From Bacillota bacterium (GTDB lineage: Bacteria; Bacillota; Clostridia; Acetivibrionales; DTU013), in assembly GCA_023435925.1 (NCBI GenBank), contig JAEZLF010000253.1, positions 1 through 24,540 on the forward strand: a DNA stretch of 24,540 bases, written 5' to 3'. The notes under the pieces were generated by a model. That model was not told the DNA's origin and ran no database searches. It saw only the letters and a list, made by a program, of their open reading frames with translations. Position numbers and translations under genes: made by a program. This document shows positions 1 to 8,756 of the stretch, piece after piece. Numbering within the stretch: position 1 is the first letter of the stretch; every line of letters starts with the position of its first letter.

Positions 1-59
1 GCTCCGCCAAGAAGCGCAACTATTATAACAAGAATAATTGCATTCCTGTACAATTTCAT
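1..59 (-). CDS. Membrane protein at end of GldFG-type ABC operon, N-terminal fragment only
   Basis: Only the first 19 complete codons are in the window; the rest lies beyond the left edge. They encode a short basic start (MKLYRN) followed by a hydrophobic stretch (AIILVIIVALLGG), which looks like an N-terminal membrane anchor. The ATG at 59 overlaps the stop codon of the upstream GldG-like gene in an ATGA arrangement, so the two are probably translationally coupled. A good GAGGAGG ribosome binding site lies about 8 bases upstream, inside the preceding gene. In many bacteria the gene after gldF/gldG-type ABC genes encodes a DUF4340 protein with just such an anchor. That identity is an inference from position, not from sequence. 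Confidence 0.6.
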   Translation of the reverse strand, partial: MKLYRNAIILVIIVALLGG

Positions 60-1513
60 AAATGACGCCTCCTCAAATATACCATCAAGCCTGTGCCAAG
101 TATCAGAAGCGGGAACACGATAATCAATACGCCGCCCATAATGCTTGACTGCAGCTGTGTAATTTGTATCTGGTTTACTTCATAGTTCTTTTCAGGCACG
201 ATGATCTCATCTTCCTTGTCAATCATCCAGCTCATGGATTGTAGGAAGAATGCGATACTATAGTTATAGTAAGTCCCGTATGCTTGTGCGGCATCATTGC
301 TGATGAAGGAGGCATTTCCCATCACCAGTATTTTCGAAATGGCTGCTCCCCCCTGGTTTTCAACGGCTACTGCAATATCAAGCGGTCCCTTCAGATCACT
401 TCCTCTGGAAGGATTAACCATTTCGCCAACTGCTTTGTCGCTGGTGCTCATCAAGGAAGTTGTTATGATATACTCCTTGGTATTTTTCAAAATGCTGATG
501 CTTCTTGAGTCACTGAGCAAAGCATTGAAAGCTTGCGGCACAATGTCATTGCTGGATACGTCCAGAACAATGGTATATTGGTCATTTGGCAGGTGCCTGC
601 CTTCATCGTTTTCCTTCACCTTATCATTGTTCACTTTAACATTAAACCCACTAAGCAGATCATTGAACTGGTCAAAGGACGGATCTGTTGCAAGATAGTC
701 AAACATAAAGATCGCCTTGCCGCCCTGATCAAAATAAGCATCCAGTTTATCCTTTTCAGCTATGGTTATATCTCGCTTGGGTGCACTAAATACAATAATT
801 TCGGCATCCTCTGGGACCTTTTCCGCACTGAGAAGATTTAGCTTCTTAACCAGAAGATTATTCTTATCAAGATATTCACTCACATTTGATAGCTGGCTGT
901 CTACATCAAGTTCCTCATGTCCTTCAATGAAGTATACAACAGGGGTCACTTCAGATGTAACGTACTTGATAGCTCCAGTGAAGCCCTGTTCTGCAGTAGA
1001 GCCTGTCTTGTAGCTCTGGAAGGTGGATTGGTCAAACTGCATTGAAAAGAGGTCATAATAATCCAGCTTTTTCTTTTTTTCATTGCCGTTTACAGTACTT
1101 TTCACTACAAAATCTGTACTTCCAAGATCCAGTGTATCATCGGGATCAAGGGCATTCATAATGGTTGGATTTTTTTCGGGATCGATATATTCCACCACTA
1201 CATTGGGATATTTATCATACAGATCCAATAAATCGGTTACTTCCTTGTATTCACTGCCTGTGCCTACTTTCCCGTCATCAAAAAGCCCGATAATCTGAAC
1301 TTCTTTATCCAAAGCTTCCAGCTCATTCTTTGTTACATCCGAAAGAGAGAAAAGCTTGTTGGATGTCAAATCCAGTTTAAGGTCAGCCATACCTATGAGT
1401 ATATTAACCAGTAATGCGATGACAATAACAGCAACGATCAGAATGACGGAGTTTGAGCCGTATTTCAAACTTCTGCTATTTAAAATATTCTTTAAACCAT
1501 TCTTTTTTTCCAT
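56..1513 (-). CDS. GldG-like ABC transporter auxiliary protein
   Basis: A 485-residue protein of the GldG / ABC_transp_aux type, which works with an ABC-2 permease and ATPase in an export system of unknown substrate. It has an N-terminal membrane helix (about residues 22-44), a large extracytoplasmic domain and a C-terminal helix (about 459-480) ending in basic residues (YLRRRHL). The outside domain contains the family's typical features: an early LFSLSD segment, a redox-fold-like half and a later half with FSAPKRDIT. Its ribosome binding site GGGGTGA overlaps the stop codon of the upstream permease, five bases before the ATG, which implies coupled translation. Gliding motility is not implied: homologues are widespread in non-gliding bacteria. 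The family assignment is firm; the substrate is unknown. Confidence 0.85.
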   Translation of the reverse strand: MEKKNGLKNILNSRSLKYGSNSVILIVAVIVIALLVNILIGMADLKLDLTSNKLFSLSDVTKNELEALDKEVQIIGLFDDGKVGTGSEYKEVTDLLDLYDKYPNVVVEYIDPEKNPTIMNALDPDDTLDLGSTDFVVKSTVNGNEKKKKLDYYDLFSMQFDQSTFQSYKTGSTAEQGFTGAIKYVTSEVTPVVYFIEGHEELDVDSQLSNVSEYLDKNNLLVKKLNLLSAEKVPEDAEIIVFSAPKRDITIAEKDKLDAYFDQGGKAIFMFDYLATDPSFDQFNDLLSGFNVKVNNDKVKENDEGRHLPNDQYTIVLDVSSNDIVPQAFNALLSDSRSISILKNTKEYIITTSLMSTSDKAVGEMVNPSRGSDLKGPLDIAVAVENQGGAAISKILVMGNASFISNDAAQAYGTYYNYSIAFFLQSMSWMIDKEDEIIVPEKNYEVNQIQITQLQSSIMGGVLIIVFPLLILGTGLMVYLRRRHL

Positions 1514-1518
1514 TTATA

Positions 1519-2223
1519 TCACCCCTGACTCCAGCGTCTTTTTTCGATTACTCTGATTGTGAGGAACAAAAATACCGCCATAAAACTCAGATAGTACACA
1601 ACAGGGCTCAGTCCAAATATACCTCTGTTGAAATCTTCATATCGGGACATAAGAGAGAACCATCCCAATACCTTGGAAGCAAAACCGCCCACCATACTTG
1701 CAAGGCTGCTGGACAGCCACATGATAAGCAATGAAACGAAGCTGATTACGACGGCAACTACCTGATTTTCTGTCAGTGAAGATGCAAAAACACCGATTGA
1801 AATGAAAGTCGCACCAAGTAGTATAAATCCGATATATCCACCGAGCAGCTGCACGGTAAAGGTACCGCCAAAAGCCATCAGTATGATCGGATACAGGAAA
1901 GTCAATGCTGTCATGATCAGGAAGACAAAACATACAGCGAAGAATTTTCCCACTACCATAGATGTGATGCTGGCCGGTGAAGTAATCAGCAGCACCTCGG
2001 TTCCGTTTTTCCTGTCCTCAGCCAGTATCTTCATGGTAAGCACCGGTATGATGAACAGCAGGATAAAGCCCATTGTGGACAGTGTGCTGTTGAAGTCACC
2101 GCTGGAGTATATCAGATTCGGGTAGAAAAATATGGATGTCAATAAAATGAACAGTCCAATGAGGATATAAGCCATCGGAGAATAAAAATAGGATTTTACT
2201 TCTTTCCAGAATATAGCTGACAT
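1519..2223 (-). CDS. ABC-2 type permease, GldF-like
   Basis: A 234-residue integral membrane protein with about six hydrophobic helices. It starts with the amphipathic SAIFWKEVKSYFYSPMAYI segment typical of GldF/NosY-like ABC-2 permeases, and carries LTMKILAEDRKNGTEVLL, the conserved cytoplasmic loop after helix 2 of this family. It should form the membrane channel partner of the ATPase encoded just upstream. The ribosome binding site AAGGAGGTC lies in the last codons of the ATPase gene, and only three bases separate that stop codon from this ATG, so the two subunits are probably produced together. The transported substrate cannot be read from the sequence. Confidence 0.87.
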   Translation of the reverse strand: MSAIFWKEVKSYFYSPMAYILIGLFILLTSIFFYPNLIYSSGDFNSTLSTMGFILLFIIPVLTMKILAEDRKNGTEVLLITSPASITSMVVGKFFAVCFVFLIMTALTFLYPIILMAFGGTFTVQLLGGYIGFILLGATFISIGVFASSLTENQVVAVVISFVSLLIMWLSSSLASMVGGFASKVLGWFSLMSRYEDFNRGIFGLSPVVYYLSFMAVFLFLTIRVIEKRRWSQG

Positions 2224-2226
2224 GTG

Positions 2227-3174
2227 TTATTCGACCTCCTTTTCCTGAGTTACAATCTGAAGGAAGATGTCCTCAAGGCTCAGGTCAAGGCTCTTAAGCC
2301 CGATGATCGGATAGCCAAGCTTGGACATTGCAAAAAACAATGGTTTCCTTACGTCGATATCTTTTTCTGATTCAACGATGTAGCTGATGGCTTCTTTATC
2401 CTTATCAGCTGCTGTTTCAACATATTTCACTCCGTAGATTTCCTTGATTGCACCTTCTACAGAATTTTTGGGTCCTGCTACGGAAACAAGCAATCTGGAT
2501 GCCGTACCAAAACCCTTGGAAAGATTCTCAGGGGTATCGACTGCAGCAATTTCTCCTTTATTAATGATAACGACGCGCTCGCATACTGCACTGACCTCAG
2601 GCAGAATGTGTGAGCTGAGGATAATCGTATGCTCTTTGCCAAGAGCTTTGATGAGTTTTCTGATTTCAATGATCTGCTTTGGGTCAAGGCCAACGGTAGG
2701 CTCGTCCAATATCAGAACATCCGGACTTCCAACCAGTGCCTGTGCGAGACCGACTCTCTGTTTGTACCCTTTGGACAGGTTCTTGATCAGCCTGTTTCTG
2801 TGATCCGTTATTTTGACAAGTTCCATAATATCGCTTAACTGGCTTTTCTTTTGTTTCTTGTCCACAAGCTTCAGGTCAGCGACAAAATCCAGATAATCTT
2901 TGACAGTCATGTCCATATAAACCGGAGGCTGTTCAGGAAGATATCCGATGCGTTTTTTTACTTCTTTGGGCGATTCCATAATATCATAGCCACAAACCTT
3001 CACTGTACCTTCGCTTGAAGGCAGGTAACCGGTTATGATATTCATGGTTGTGGACTTTCCGGCTCCGTTAGGGCCGAGGAAGCCTAGAATTTCACCTTTT
3101 TCCACAGTAAAATTCAGATTGTTGACAGCTTTTATCTGACCATATCTTTTGGTCAAATTCTGTATTTCTATCAT
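2227..3174 (-). CDS. ABC transporter ATP-binding protein of the GldA/CcmA type
   Basis: A complete 315-residue nucleotide-binding subunit. Counting from the chosen start, Walker A GPNGAGKST is at 34-42, the Q-loop glutamine near 82, the signature LSKGYKQR at 133-140, Walker B VLILDEPT at 153-160 and the switch histidine in SSH at 189. A C-terminal extension of about 100 residues is typical of ATPases that partner ABC-2 permeases. The open frame continues upstream to 3222, but I chose the ATG at 3174 (MIEIQNLTKRYG) because it matches the family N-terminus and sits after a GGGGGGAAAGAG ribosome binding site. It is the first gene of the left-hand operon and presumably energises the GldF/GldG-like partners. 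Confidence 0.92.
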   Translation of the reverse strand: MIEIQNLTKRYGQIKAVNNLNFTVEKGEILGFLGPNGAGKSTTMNIITGYLPSSEGTVKVCGYDIMESPKEVKKRIGYLPEQPPVYMDMTVKDYLDFVADLKLVDKKQKKSQLSDIMELVKITDHRNRLIKNLSKGYKQRVGLAQALVGSPDVLILDEPTVGLDPKQIIEIRKLIKALGKEHTIILSSHILPEVSAVCERVVIINKGEIAAVDTPENLSKGFGTASRLLVSVAGPKNSVEGAIKEIYGVKYVETAADKDKEAISYIVESEKDIDVRKPLFFAMSKLGYPIIGLKSLDLSLEDIFLQIVTQEKEVE

Positions 3175-3245
3175 CTCTTTCCCCCCTGCTATTAATGTCC
3201 GTCTGACATAAAACGCTAACATAATTATGAGAGATACTTTTTAAT

Positions 3246-3261
3246 AAATTGTGAACAATTT
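3246..3261. repeat. Perfect 7+7 inverted repeat in ABC operon leader
   Basis: AAATTGT and ACAATTT are separated by two bases (GA). The repeat lies between the strong promoter at 3331-3359 and the ATG at 3174. A 16-base AT-rich palindrome here could be an operator for a dimeric regulator, but no regulator gene lies beside it and chance cannot be excluded in such AT-rich DNA. Confidence 0.4.
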
Positions 3262-3295
3262 GTAAAATAACTGCTCCATTATTTATTAAAGCCAA

Positions 3296-3318
3296 AAAAG
3301 CCCCAAAACGAGACTTTT
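3296..3318 (-). terminator. Possible terminator or leader hairpin after the P-type ATPase gene
   Basis: On the minus strand AAAAGTC pairs with GGCTTTT (one G-T pair) around a 9-base loop, followed by a short T run. It lies 68-90 bases after the ATPase stop codon, so it may end that transcript. It is also only a few bases after the predicted start site of the ABC operon promoter, so it would form the very 5' end of that mRNA. The stem is weak, and which role it plays is unclear. Confidence 0.4.
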
Positions 3319-3330
3319 CAGGCTGGAATT

Positions 3331-3359
3331 ATTATATAGTTTTTCAATATGTATTTCAA
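3331..3359 (-). promoter_or_regulatory. Sigma-A type promoter for the ABC transporter operon
   Basis: On the minus strand TTGAAA (3354-3359) and TATAAT (3331-3336) are exactly 17 bases apart: 5/6 and 6/6 matches to the vegetative consensus. Transcription would start near 3324, giving a leader of about 150 bases before the ABC ATPase gene. That leader contains the hairpin at 3296-3318 and the inverted repeat at 3246-3261. Confidence 0.7.
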
Positions 3360-3385
3360 GGAGATTTTCATAACTTCATTGCATA

Positions 3386-6097
3386 TCAACGACGACGATG
3401 CTTGGCTCCGGCAGGGAAAAAACTGGCAAGAACCGGTACGAGGAAGGATAGACCGCCTGTGATGAGCCACCCGTTCAGGTCGAGAGGTATGGTCTTGAAA
3501 ATATTCTGTAAGGAAGGTATGTATACTACACCTAATATCATAGCAAGCGAGCACAGTACTGCAAGGACCATATAAGTGTTATTGAACAGCGGAATCTGAA
3601 AAATACTTTTTGTCTCTGATTTACATTCAAACACATGGATAAGCTGAGTAAGAACCAATGTAACAAAAGCCCCTGTCCTGGCAGCCCCTATATCTCCGTT
3701 AAAATAAAGCATGATCACAAATACAGCCAGTGTGGTCAGACCGATCAGTATTCCTCTGAAGATAATAACCACTGCAAGGCCATTGGAGAAAATTCCATCT
3801 TCCGGATTTCCCGGAGGTCTTTTCATAACATCCTTTTCCGGAGGATCAAAGCCTAAGGCTACAGCAGGAAGACCGTCTGTCACCAGATTGATCCAAAGGA
3901 TCTGAATTGGCAGCAACGGTATGGGAAGTCCCGCCAGCATACCAAGAAACATGGTCAATACTTCTCCGATATTGCAGGCCAGCATATACCGGATAAATTT
4001 CCTGATATTGTTGTAGATGACCCTGCCCTCTTCTATTGCCGCAATGATTGTAGCGAAATTATCATCCAGCAGTACCATAGAGGAAGCCTCCTTTGTTACA
4101 TCAGTGCCCGTCATTCCCATGGCAACACCAATATCGGCCTCCTTGACGGCCGGTGCATCATTGACACCATCACCGGTCATTGCTACAATATGGCCGCGTC
4201 TTCTGAGTGCTCTGACAATCCTCAGCTTGTGCTTCGGCGAGACTCTGGCATAAACACTGACATTCTCTGCAAGCTTCTCCAGCTCTCCTTCCTCCACGTT
4301 GTCAAGCTCCGCACCTGTGAGGACCTTTTCGCCTTCTCTGTATATGTCCAGTTCCTTTCCTATTGCTATTGCGGTCAATTTGTGATCTCCGGTAATCATG
4401 ACAGGTTTTATGCCGGCCAGTCTGCATTTCACCACCGCTTCGGCAGCTTCCTTCCTTGGAGGGTCCAGCATACCAATCAGGCCTGTAAATATCAGATCCG
4501 ATTCCAATTCACCCTTTCGGTATGTTCTTGTTTTCAGCTTTTTATAAGCGACTGCAATCACTCTCAAAGCATTTCCCGCCATGGCATCATTCGCTTTCAA
4601 AAGTTTCAACTTACGTCCGGGTGTCAAAGCAGATATGCCTCTTGAATCCAGAATACTGCCACATTTCTTTATCACTTCATCCGGAGCGCCTTTCGTAAAA
4701 ACATAGGTCTCACCCAGATGACTATCACATACCACCGACATACATTTCCTGTCTGAATCAAATGGTAATTCGTCCACTCGAAAATACATGGAAGCGAGGT
4801 TTTCCGGCATTAATCCGGCTTTAGCCGCCGCCATCAGCAGTGCGCCCTCCGTCGGATCTCCTGTGAACCCCAATTTATCACTTACCGGTTTAGTCTTTTT
4901 ACTTATGATATTTTCTACGATGTTTGATTTGCTCATTGACAAGCTTGCGTTATTGCAGACTCCACCGATTTCCAGCGTCAGTTTCAGAATGCTGTCTCGA
5001 AGAGGCTCCAGCTTCCTGCCATTAAAGGTAAAGGGGTGTTCAGATAGTTCATCCTTCACCTCTACGATCCTGTCATCCGCATATATTTTTCTGACTGTCA
5101 TTTTGTTTTCCGTCAGTGTACCCGTTTTATCAGAGCATACAAAATCGGCACAGCCTAATGTCTCAACTGCAGGTAATCTTCTGATCAGTGCATTCCTTTT
5201 CAGCATCCTTTGAACGCCAAGAGCCAGTGAAATTGTAACGAGCGCAGGCAATCCCTCCGGGACAGCGGCAACGGCAAGGCTTATTCCTGAGAGCAGCATG
5301 GCAAAGGCATCCTCCCCCCTGGCTATGCCCACTGCAGCAACAACAGCACATATAGACAGGCAGCCTGCTGCAATAACCTTTCCAAGCCGCGCCAACCTTT
5401 TTTGAAGCGGGGTCTGATCCTCTTCAATATTCTGGATCAGCTCTGCAATCCCACCCATTTCCGTATTCATTCCGGTGGCAAACACCAGCGCCTTTGCCCT
5501 ACCTCCGGTGATAACGGTCCCCATATATACCAAGGATTTCCTGTTTCTATCCTTCGCGGCTCTGATATCTGAAGCCGATTCTTTTTCCACCGGCAGCGAT
5601 TCTCCGGTGAGAAGGGACTCGTCAGCCTGCAGGCTGATGCTTTCGATTAATGCGGCATCCGCCGGAACCCGGTCACCTGTTTCCAGTATGATTACATCAC
5701 CCGGAACGATCTGTTCTGCAGGTATAGTAGATATCCTGCCTCCCCGCAACACCTTAGCGACAGGAGCAGCCAGGCTTTTTAGCGCATCCATTGTTTTTTC
5801 CGTTCTGAATTCCTGAACAAAGCCGAGCACCGCATTCAGCACGACAATAGCGATGATTGTCACCGCTTCCGTAATCTCTCCCATAAAAGCAGATATCGCT
5901 GTGGAAGCTATCAATATTAAAACCATAACATCCGTGAATTGCTGCAGAAGCAATTTGAACAGAGATATCTTTTCTTTCTCAGCAAGGATATTGGGCCCAT
6001 GTTCAATCAGTTTTTTCCTGGCCTCTTTTTCACTGAGGCCGGTATGGATTTCATTGATTTTTCCGTTGTTTTTAAGTAATGATTCCTGTATTGACAA
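3386..6097 (-). CDS. Calcium-transporting type P-type ATPase (type IIA)
   Basis: A 903-residue cation pump of the SERCA/PMR1-like class. It has the actuator motif TGES (about 164-167), the M4 motif PEGLP (about 280-284) that coordinates calcium, the phosphorylation motif CSDKTGTLT with Asp at about 323, KGAPDEV in the nucleotide domain, and the hinge TGDGVNDAP (about 641-649). M6 reads NLVTDGLPAVALG, as in SERCA-type pumps. I start it at the TTG at 6097 because an AGGGGTG ribosome binding site lies 9 bases upstream. An in-frame ATG at 6118 would add seven residues but has no such site. It likely exports calcium from the cytoplasm; other divalent ions cannot be excluded. It is the next gene after the MgtC-like one, separated by a terminator. 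Confidence 0.93.
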   Translation of the reverse strand: MSIQESLLKNNGKINEIHTGLSEKEARKKLIEHGPNILAEKEKISLFKLLLQQFTDVMVLILIASTAISAFMGEITEAVTIIAIVVLNAVLGFVQEFRTEKTMDALKSLAAPVAKVLRGGRISTIPAEQIVPGDVIILETGDRVPADAALIESISLQADESLLTGESLPVEKESASDIRAAKDRNRKSLVYMGTVITGGRAKALVFATGMNTEMGGIAELIQNIEEDQTPLQKRLARLGKVIAAGCLSICAVVAAVGIARGEDAFAMLLSGISLAVAAVPEGLPALVTISLALGVQRMLKRNALIRRLPAVETLGCADFVCSDKTGTLTENKMTVRKIYADDRIVEVKDELSEHPFTFNGRKLEPLRDSILKLTLEIGGVCNNASLSMSKSNIVENIISKKTKPVSDKLGFTGDPTEGALLMAAAKAGLMPENLASMYFRVDELPFDSDRKCMSVVCDSHLGETYVFTKGAPDEVIKKCGSILDSRGISALTPGRKLKLLKANDAMAGNALRVIAVAYKKLKTRTYRKGELESDLIFTGLIGMLDPPRKEAAEAVVKCRLAGIKPVMITGDHKLTAIAIGKELDIYREGEKVLTGAELDNVEEGELEKLAENVSVYARVSPKHKLRIVRALRRRGHIVAMTGDGVNDAPAVKEADIGVAMGMTGTDVTKEASSMVLLDDNFATIIAAIEEGRVIYNNIRKFIRYMLACNIGEVLTMFLGMLAGLPIPLLPIQILWINLVTDGLPAVALGFDPPEKDVMKRPPGNPEDGIFSNGLAVVIIFRGILIGLTTLAVFVIMLYFNGDIGAARTGAFVTLVLTQLIHVFECKSETKSIFQIPLFNNTYMVLAVLCSLAMILGVVYIPSLQNIFKTIPLDLNGWLITGGLSFLVPVLASFFPAGAKHRRR

Positions 6098-6158
6098 ATA
6101 GTAACACCCCTTTTGCATGTAATTTCAGATGCAAAACTATATGTCCTATTCTTATTCA

Positions 6159-6188
6159 AAAGCGGTATGGAATAGACCATACCGCTTT
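6159..6188 (-). terminator. Terminator downstream of the mgtC-like gene
   Basis: A perfect 12-base inverted repeat (AAAGCGGTATGG / CCATACCGCTTT) with a 6-base loop. On the minus strand it ends in CCGCTTTTG, a short T run, 67 bases after the stop codon of the MgtC-like gene. It should separate that gene from the P-type ATPase. Confidence 0.75.
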
Positions 6189-6254
6189 GTCAGAGGCACA
6201 TGCAGCCGGAGGGGTTACTCATGCTATGGTGGATTACTTATTCTGATGGAGAGA

Positions 6255-6917
6255 TCACTCCTGAGATACCTTTTTGATACCGTCCAACGCTTTCAGATCG
6301 CTTACCACCTGCAGATCAATACTACTGCCCGGCAGTTTCGACAAAACTTTTACGGTGAGACCATTTTCCTTATTTCTGTATAATTGCATCGTTTTGATCT
6401 GTATCCGGAACTTTTCCATCAAACCGGTTATTTCTCCTACCAGTCCCGGGATATCGTCACATTCGATCAATAACGTTCTGTATTTGCTTTTCCTTGAAAA
6501 AAACTTTTCAGCCTTTTTTAGTGAAATTAGCGTAATAAAAATCAATAGTGTTGCTGTGACAGCTCCTTCATAAAACCCGATACCGGATGCTATTCCTACA
6601 CAGGACACTGCCCAGAGGCTTGCTGCTGTAGTAAGCCCACGCACATTAAAACCGTCCCGGATAATGGTGCCTGCGCCAAGAAAGCCGATTCCGCTGATCA
6701 CCTGCGCTCCCAGTCTTGCCGGGTCGACATTTGCGGAACCGCTATATTTGGTGAAAATGAATTCGGAGGTTATCATAACCAATGCTGAACCGACACATAC
6801 CAATATATGCGTTCTAAAGCCCGCCGGCCTGTTAATGTGCTCTCGTTCATAACCGATAATACCACCCAGCAATCCGGCCAAAAGCAGCCTTAGTACAATT
6901 TCAAATGTGAAACCCAT
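6255..6917 (-). CDS. MgtC/SapB family membrane protein
   Basis: A 220-residue protein with an N-terminal hydrophobic half of about four to five helices and a soluble C-terminal half of about 80 residues that looks ACT-like. Family hallmarks are clear: GGIIGYEREHINRPAGFRTH near residues 19-38, then GSALVMITSE, and SGIGFLGAGTIIRDG followed by RGLTTAASLW near 74-105. MgtC proteins are linked to magnesium homeostasis, acid stress and inhibition of F-type ATP synthase in some pathogens. In environmental clostridia the role is not established. The ATG at 6917 follows GGAGG with 10-base spacing. A strong hairpin after its stop codon separates it from the P-type ATPase. Confidence 0.9.
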   Translation of the reverse strand: MGFTFEIVLRLLLAGLLGGIIGYEREHINRPAGFRTHILVCVGSALVMITSEFIFTKYSGSANVDPARLGAQVISGIGFLGAGTIIRDGFNVRGLTTAASLWAVSCVGIASGIGFYEGAVTATLLIFITLISLKKAEKFFSRKSKYRTLLIECDDIPGLVGEITGLMEKFRIQIKTMQLYRNKENGLTVKVLSKLPGSSIDLQVVSDLKALDGIKKVSQE

Positions 6918-6983
6918 TTTGTCATAACCTCCATAAAATCCATATCATATATTTGTTCCTAAACATTTCATTCCAAGTCCTGT

Positions 6984-8720
6984 CTATTCGGTATACGCAT
7001 ATTGGCTGTTTTGGTTCTGCAGCTTCCATTCGGAGTAGCTTCCGAATACTTTCAGATTCCGGTTGATGACCTCCCAAACCCTGGGCAATTCAAAATCAAG
7101 CCTCCATGCCGCTGTTCCCGCAAGTTCATACTTATGAACCAACGATGTTCTCAGATTCAACGAGTGTTCATCCTCCAGCCAAACTTTGTAAGTGACGCCT
7201 TCTTTGACAAATTCGCTGTAAAACTGACCACTTTCTGTGTCCCATGTTTTTTCCGCATTATTATCTTTAAGAAATTTCTCAATTTGATTCATAGACAGCG
7301 CCTGACTGGTCAGCTTTGCTTTTCCGTCTTCCGTTGTCTCTATCCACAACCTGGTATAAAACGGTACGCCAAGTATCAGCTTTTCTGCCAGTACATCCTT
7401 CAGCCAGGTCTGTACAATACGATCCGTCCAGCTCACCTGAGAAACAGAGCCTGCGACACCGCCGCCCCGCCAGTGCTGGTCATATGCCATCAGTGCTACA
7501 TAGTCCACGGCATCTCCAAGCGCTTTCCTATCATAACAAGGCAGCATATTCACGTCAATAGATACAACAAGTCCCTGCTCCCGCAGAAGAGGTGCCATTT
7601 CTCTTACAAACTGTGTCAGTGCATCCTTGTCTTCGCTGCGAAGATTTTCAAAATCAATGTTGATCCCATCAAGCTCATAAAGAGCTGCAAATGCGAGAAG
7701 CTGGCGAATTGCGTTATCTCTGGAATCCGAATTATTCAAGAAATTCCCGGACTCAGTCGGATTATCGAAGCTGTTGCTGAACAGGGCCCATACCTGATAA
7801 CCTTTTTCATGAGCCCATTCCACATACTTTTTGTCCGCATTGTTTAATAATTCGCCATCCGTGCCTACTACCTGAAACCAGGTTGGTGAAATGACATCCA
7901 GACCTTCTATGGCAGTCTTTTTCGATGAATTGAATTTCACATTCCAGGCATAATCCCAGGCCATGTTGATTTTTCCCGCCTCAGGCTTCCACACCGGAGA
8001 ATCACTCTTTTGAGGCAAGCTTGCAGCAAGGGTTCGCTTCGCCGACACATACTTCTTTTCTATGAATCCGATCGTTCCGTCAGCTGCCCTCACCTTGTAC
8101 CACTTCTCATATTCCCCATATATTCTAAGCTCACTCTCTTCACCGGCCGCCCCCTCCATTTTTTTAACAATAGGCTCGAAGATCGAATAACCTGTTCTTA
8201 TAACAGCATCGGAGTGTATCGGCTCAGCAATCTGTTTGTCCCTGTTTTTAAAATCAATGACGATGACATTGTTTTCTTTATGATATGCAGCATCTATACC
8301 ATATAATTCACCTAAAAAACCGATCGGTACCAGAACTTCCCCCTCTTCTTCAACAGCCGGGATATTCAGTGTCAAAGGCTTATTGTTCATAAAGGCATCC
8401 AGACTGCCTGTCTTCATTCGGATCACTTTATCCTTTGAGGTAATGGTCAGCTTGTGTAATGGAGCATCCCAGTTGATATGCGGATCAATATGCTCCTTTA
8501 TCAACTGCAGCGGCAACAGAATTTCCCCGTCAATAATACGTGGATCACCCAATCCGCCGATTACATCCTCTTCAATGACAACATGGATCCCATCTTCCGT
8601 AAAAGCCGGCACTACCGCACTGTTCGGCATAAAAAAAGATCTGTAGATAATATAGGCAATCCCGCCCCATATGGCAATCACAATAATAAACAATAATAAA
8701 ATAGATACTATTTTTTTCAA
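6984..8720 (-). CDS. Membrane-anchored GH18-type glycoside hydrolase with copper-amine-oxidase-like N-terminal and SH3-like domains
   Basis: A 578-residue cell-surface protein. Residues 5-27 form a signal anchor. About 45-157 resemble the copper-amine-oxidase N-terminal 'stalk' domain common in Clostridia (GEILLPLQLIKEHI, later GEVLVPIGFLGELYG). About 165-228 look like a bacterial SH3 domain (EKWYKVRAADGTIGFIEKKYV in outline). About 250-560 form a GH18 barrel with the catalytic signature DGINIDFE at 351-358, Glu358 being the expected acid/base. Related YaaH/YdhD-type proteins act on peptidoglycan, so a wall-remodelling or spore role is likelier than chitin breakdown. The start is TTG at 8720, after AGGGGGG with 6-base spacing. 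A hairpin upstream separates it from the DUF6106-type gene. Confidence 0.88.
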   Translation of the reverse strand: MKKIVSILLLFIIVIAIWGGIAYIIYRSFFMPNSAVVPAFTEDGIHVVIEEDVIGGLGDPRIIDGEILLPLQLIKEHIDPHINWDAPLHKLTITSKDKVIRMKTGSLDAFMNNKPLTLNIPAVEEEGEVLVPIGFLGELYGIDAAYHKENNVIVIDFKNRDKQIAEPIHSDAVIRTGYSIFEPIVKKMEGAAGEESELRIYGEYEKWYKVRAADGTIGFIEKKYVSAKRTLAASLPQKSDSPVWKPEAGKINMAWDYAWNVKFNSSKKTAIEGLDVISPTWFQVVGTDGELLNNADKKYVEWAHEKGYQVWALFSNSFDNPTESGNFLNNSDSRDNAIRQLLAFAALYELDGINIDFENLRSEDKDALTQFVREMAPLLREQGLVVSIDVNMLPCYDRKALGDAVDYVALMAYDQHWRGGGVAGSVSQVSWTDRIVQTWLKDVLAEKLILGVPFYTRLWIETTEDGKAKLTSQALSMNQIEKFLKDNNAEKTWDTESGQFYSEFVKEGVTYKVWLEDEHSLNLRTSLVHKYELAGTAAWRLDFELPRVWEVINRNLKVFGSYSEWKLQNQNSQYAYTE

Positions 8721-8756
8721 TCAGGACCCCCCTGTAAAAAGACAACAATATGTCAA

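Noticed and set aside
284..1734. Plus-strand frames opposite the GldG- and GldF-like genes
   Set aside because: All are antisense shadows of well-supported minus-strand genes, without ribosome binding sites or recognisable protein features.
8722..8734. CAGG / CCTG hairpin covering the ribosome binding site of the GH18 gene
   Set aside because: Only four base pairs around a short loop, created by the G-rich ribosome binding site itself; too weak to call a regulatory switch.
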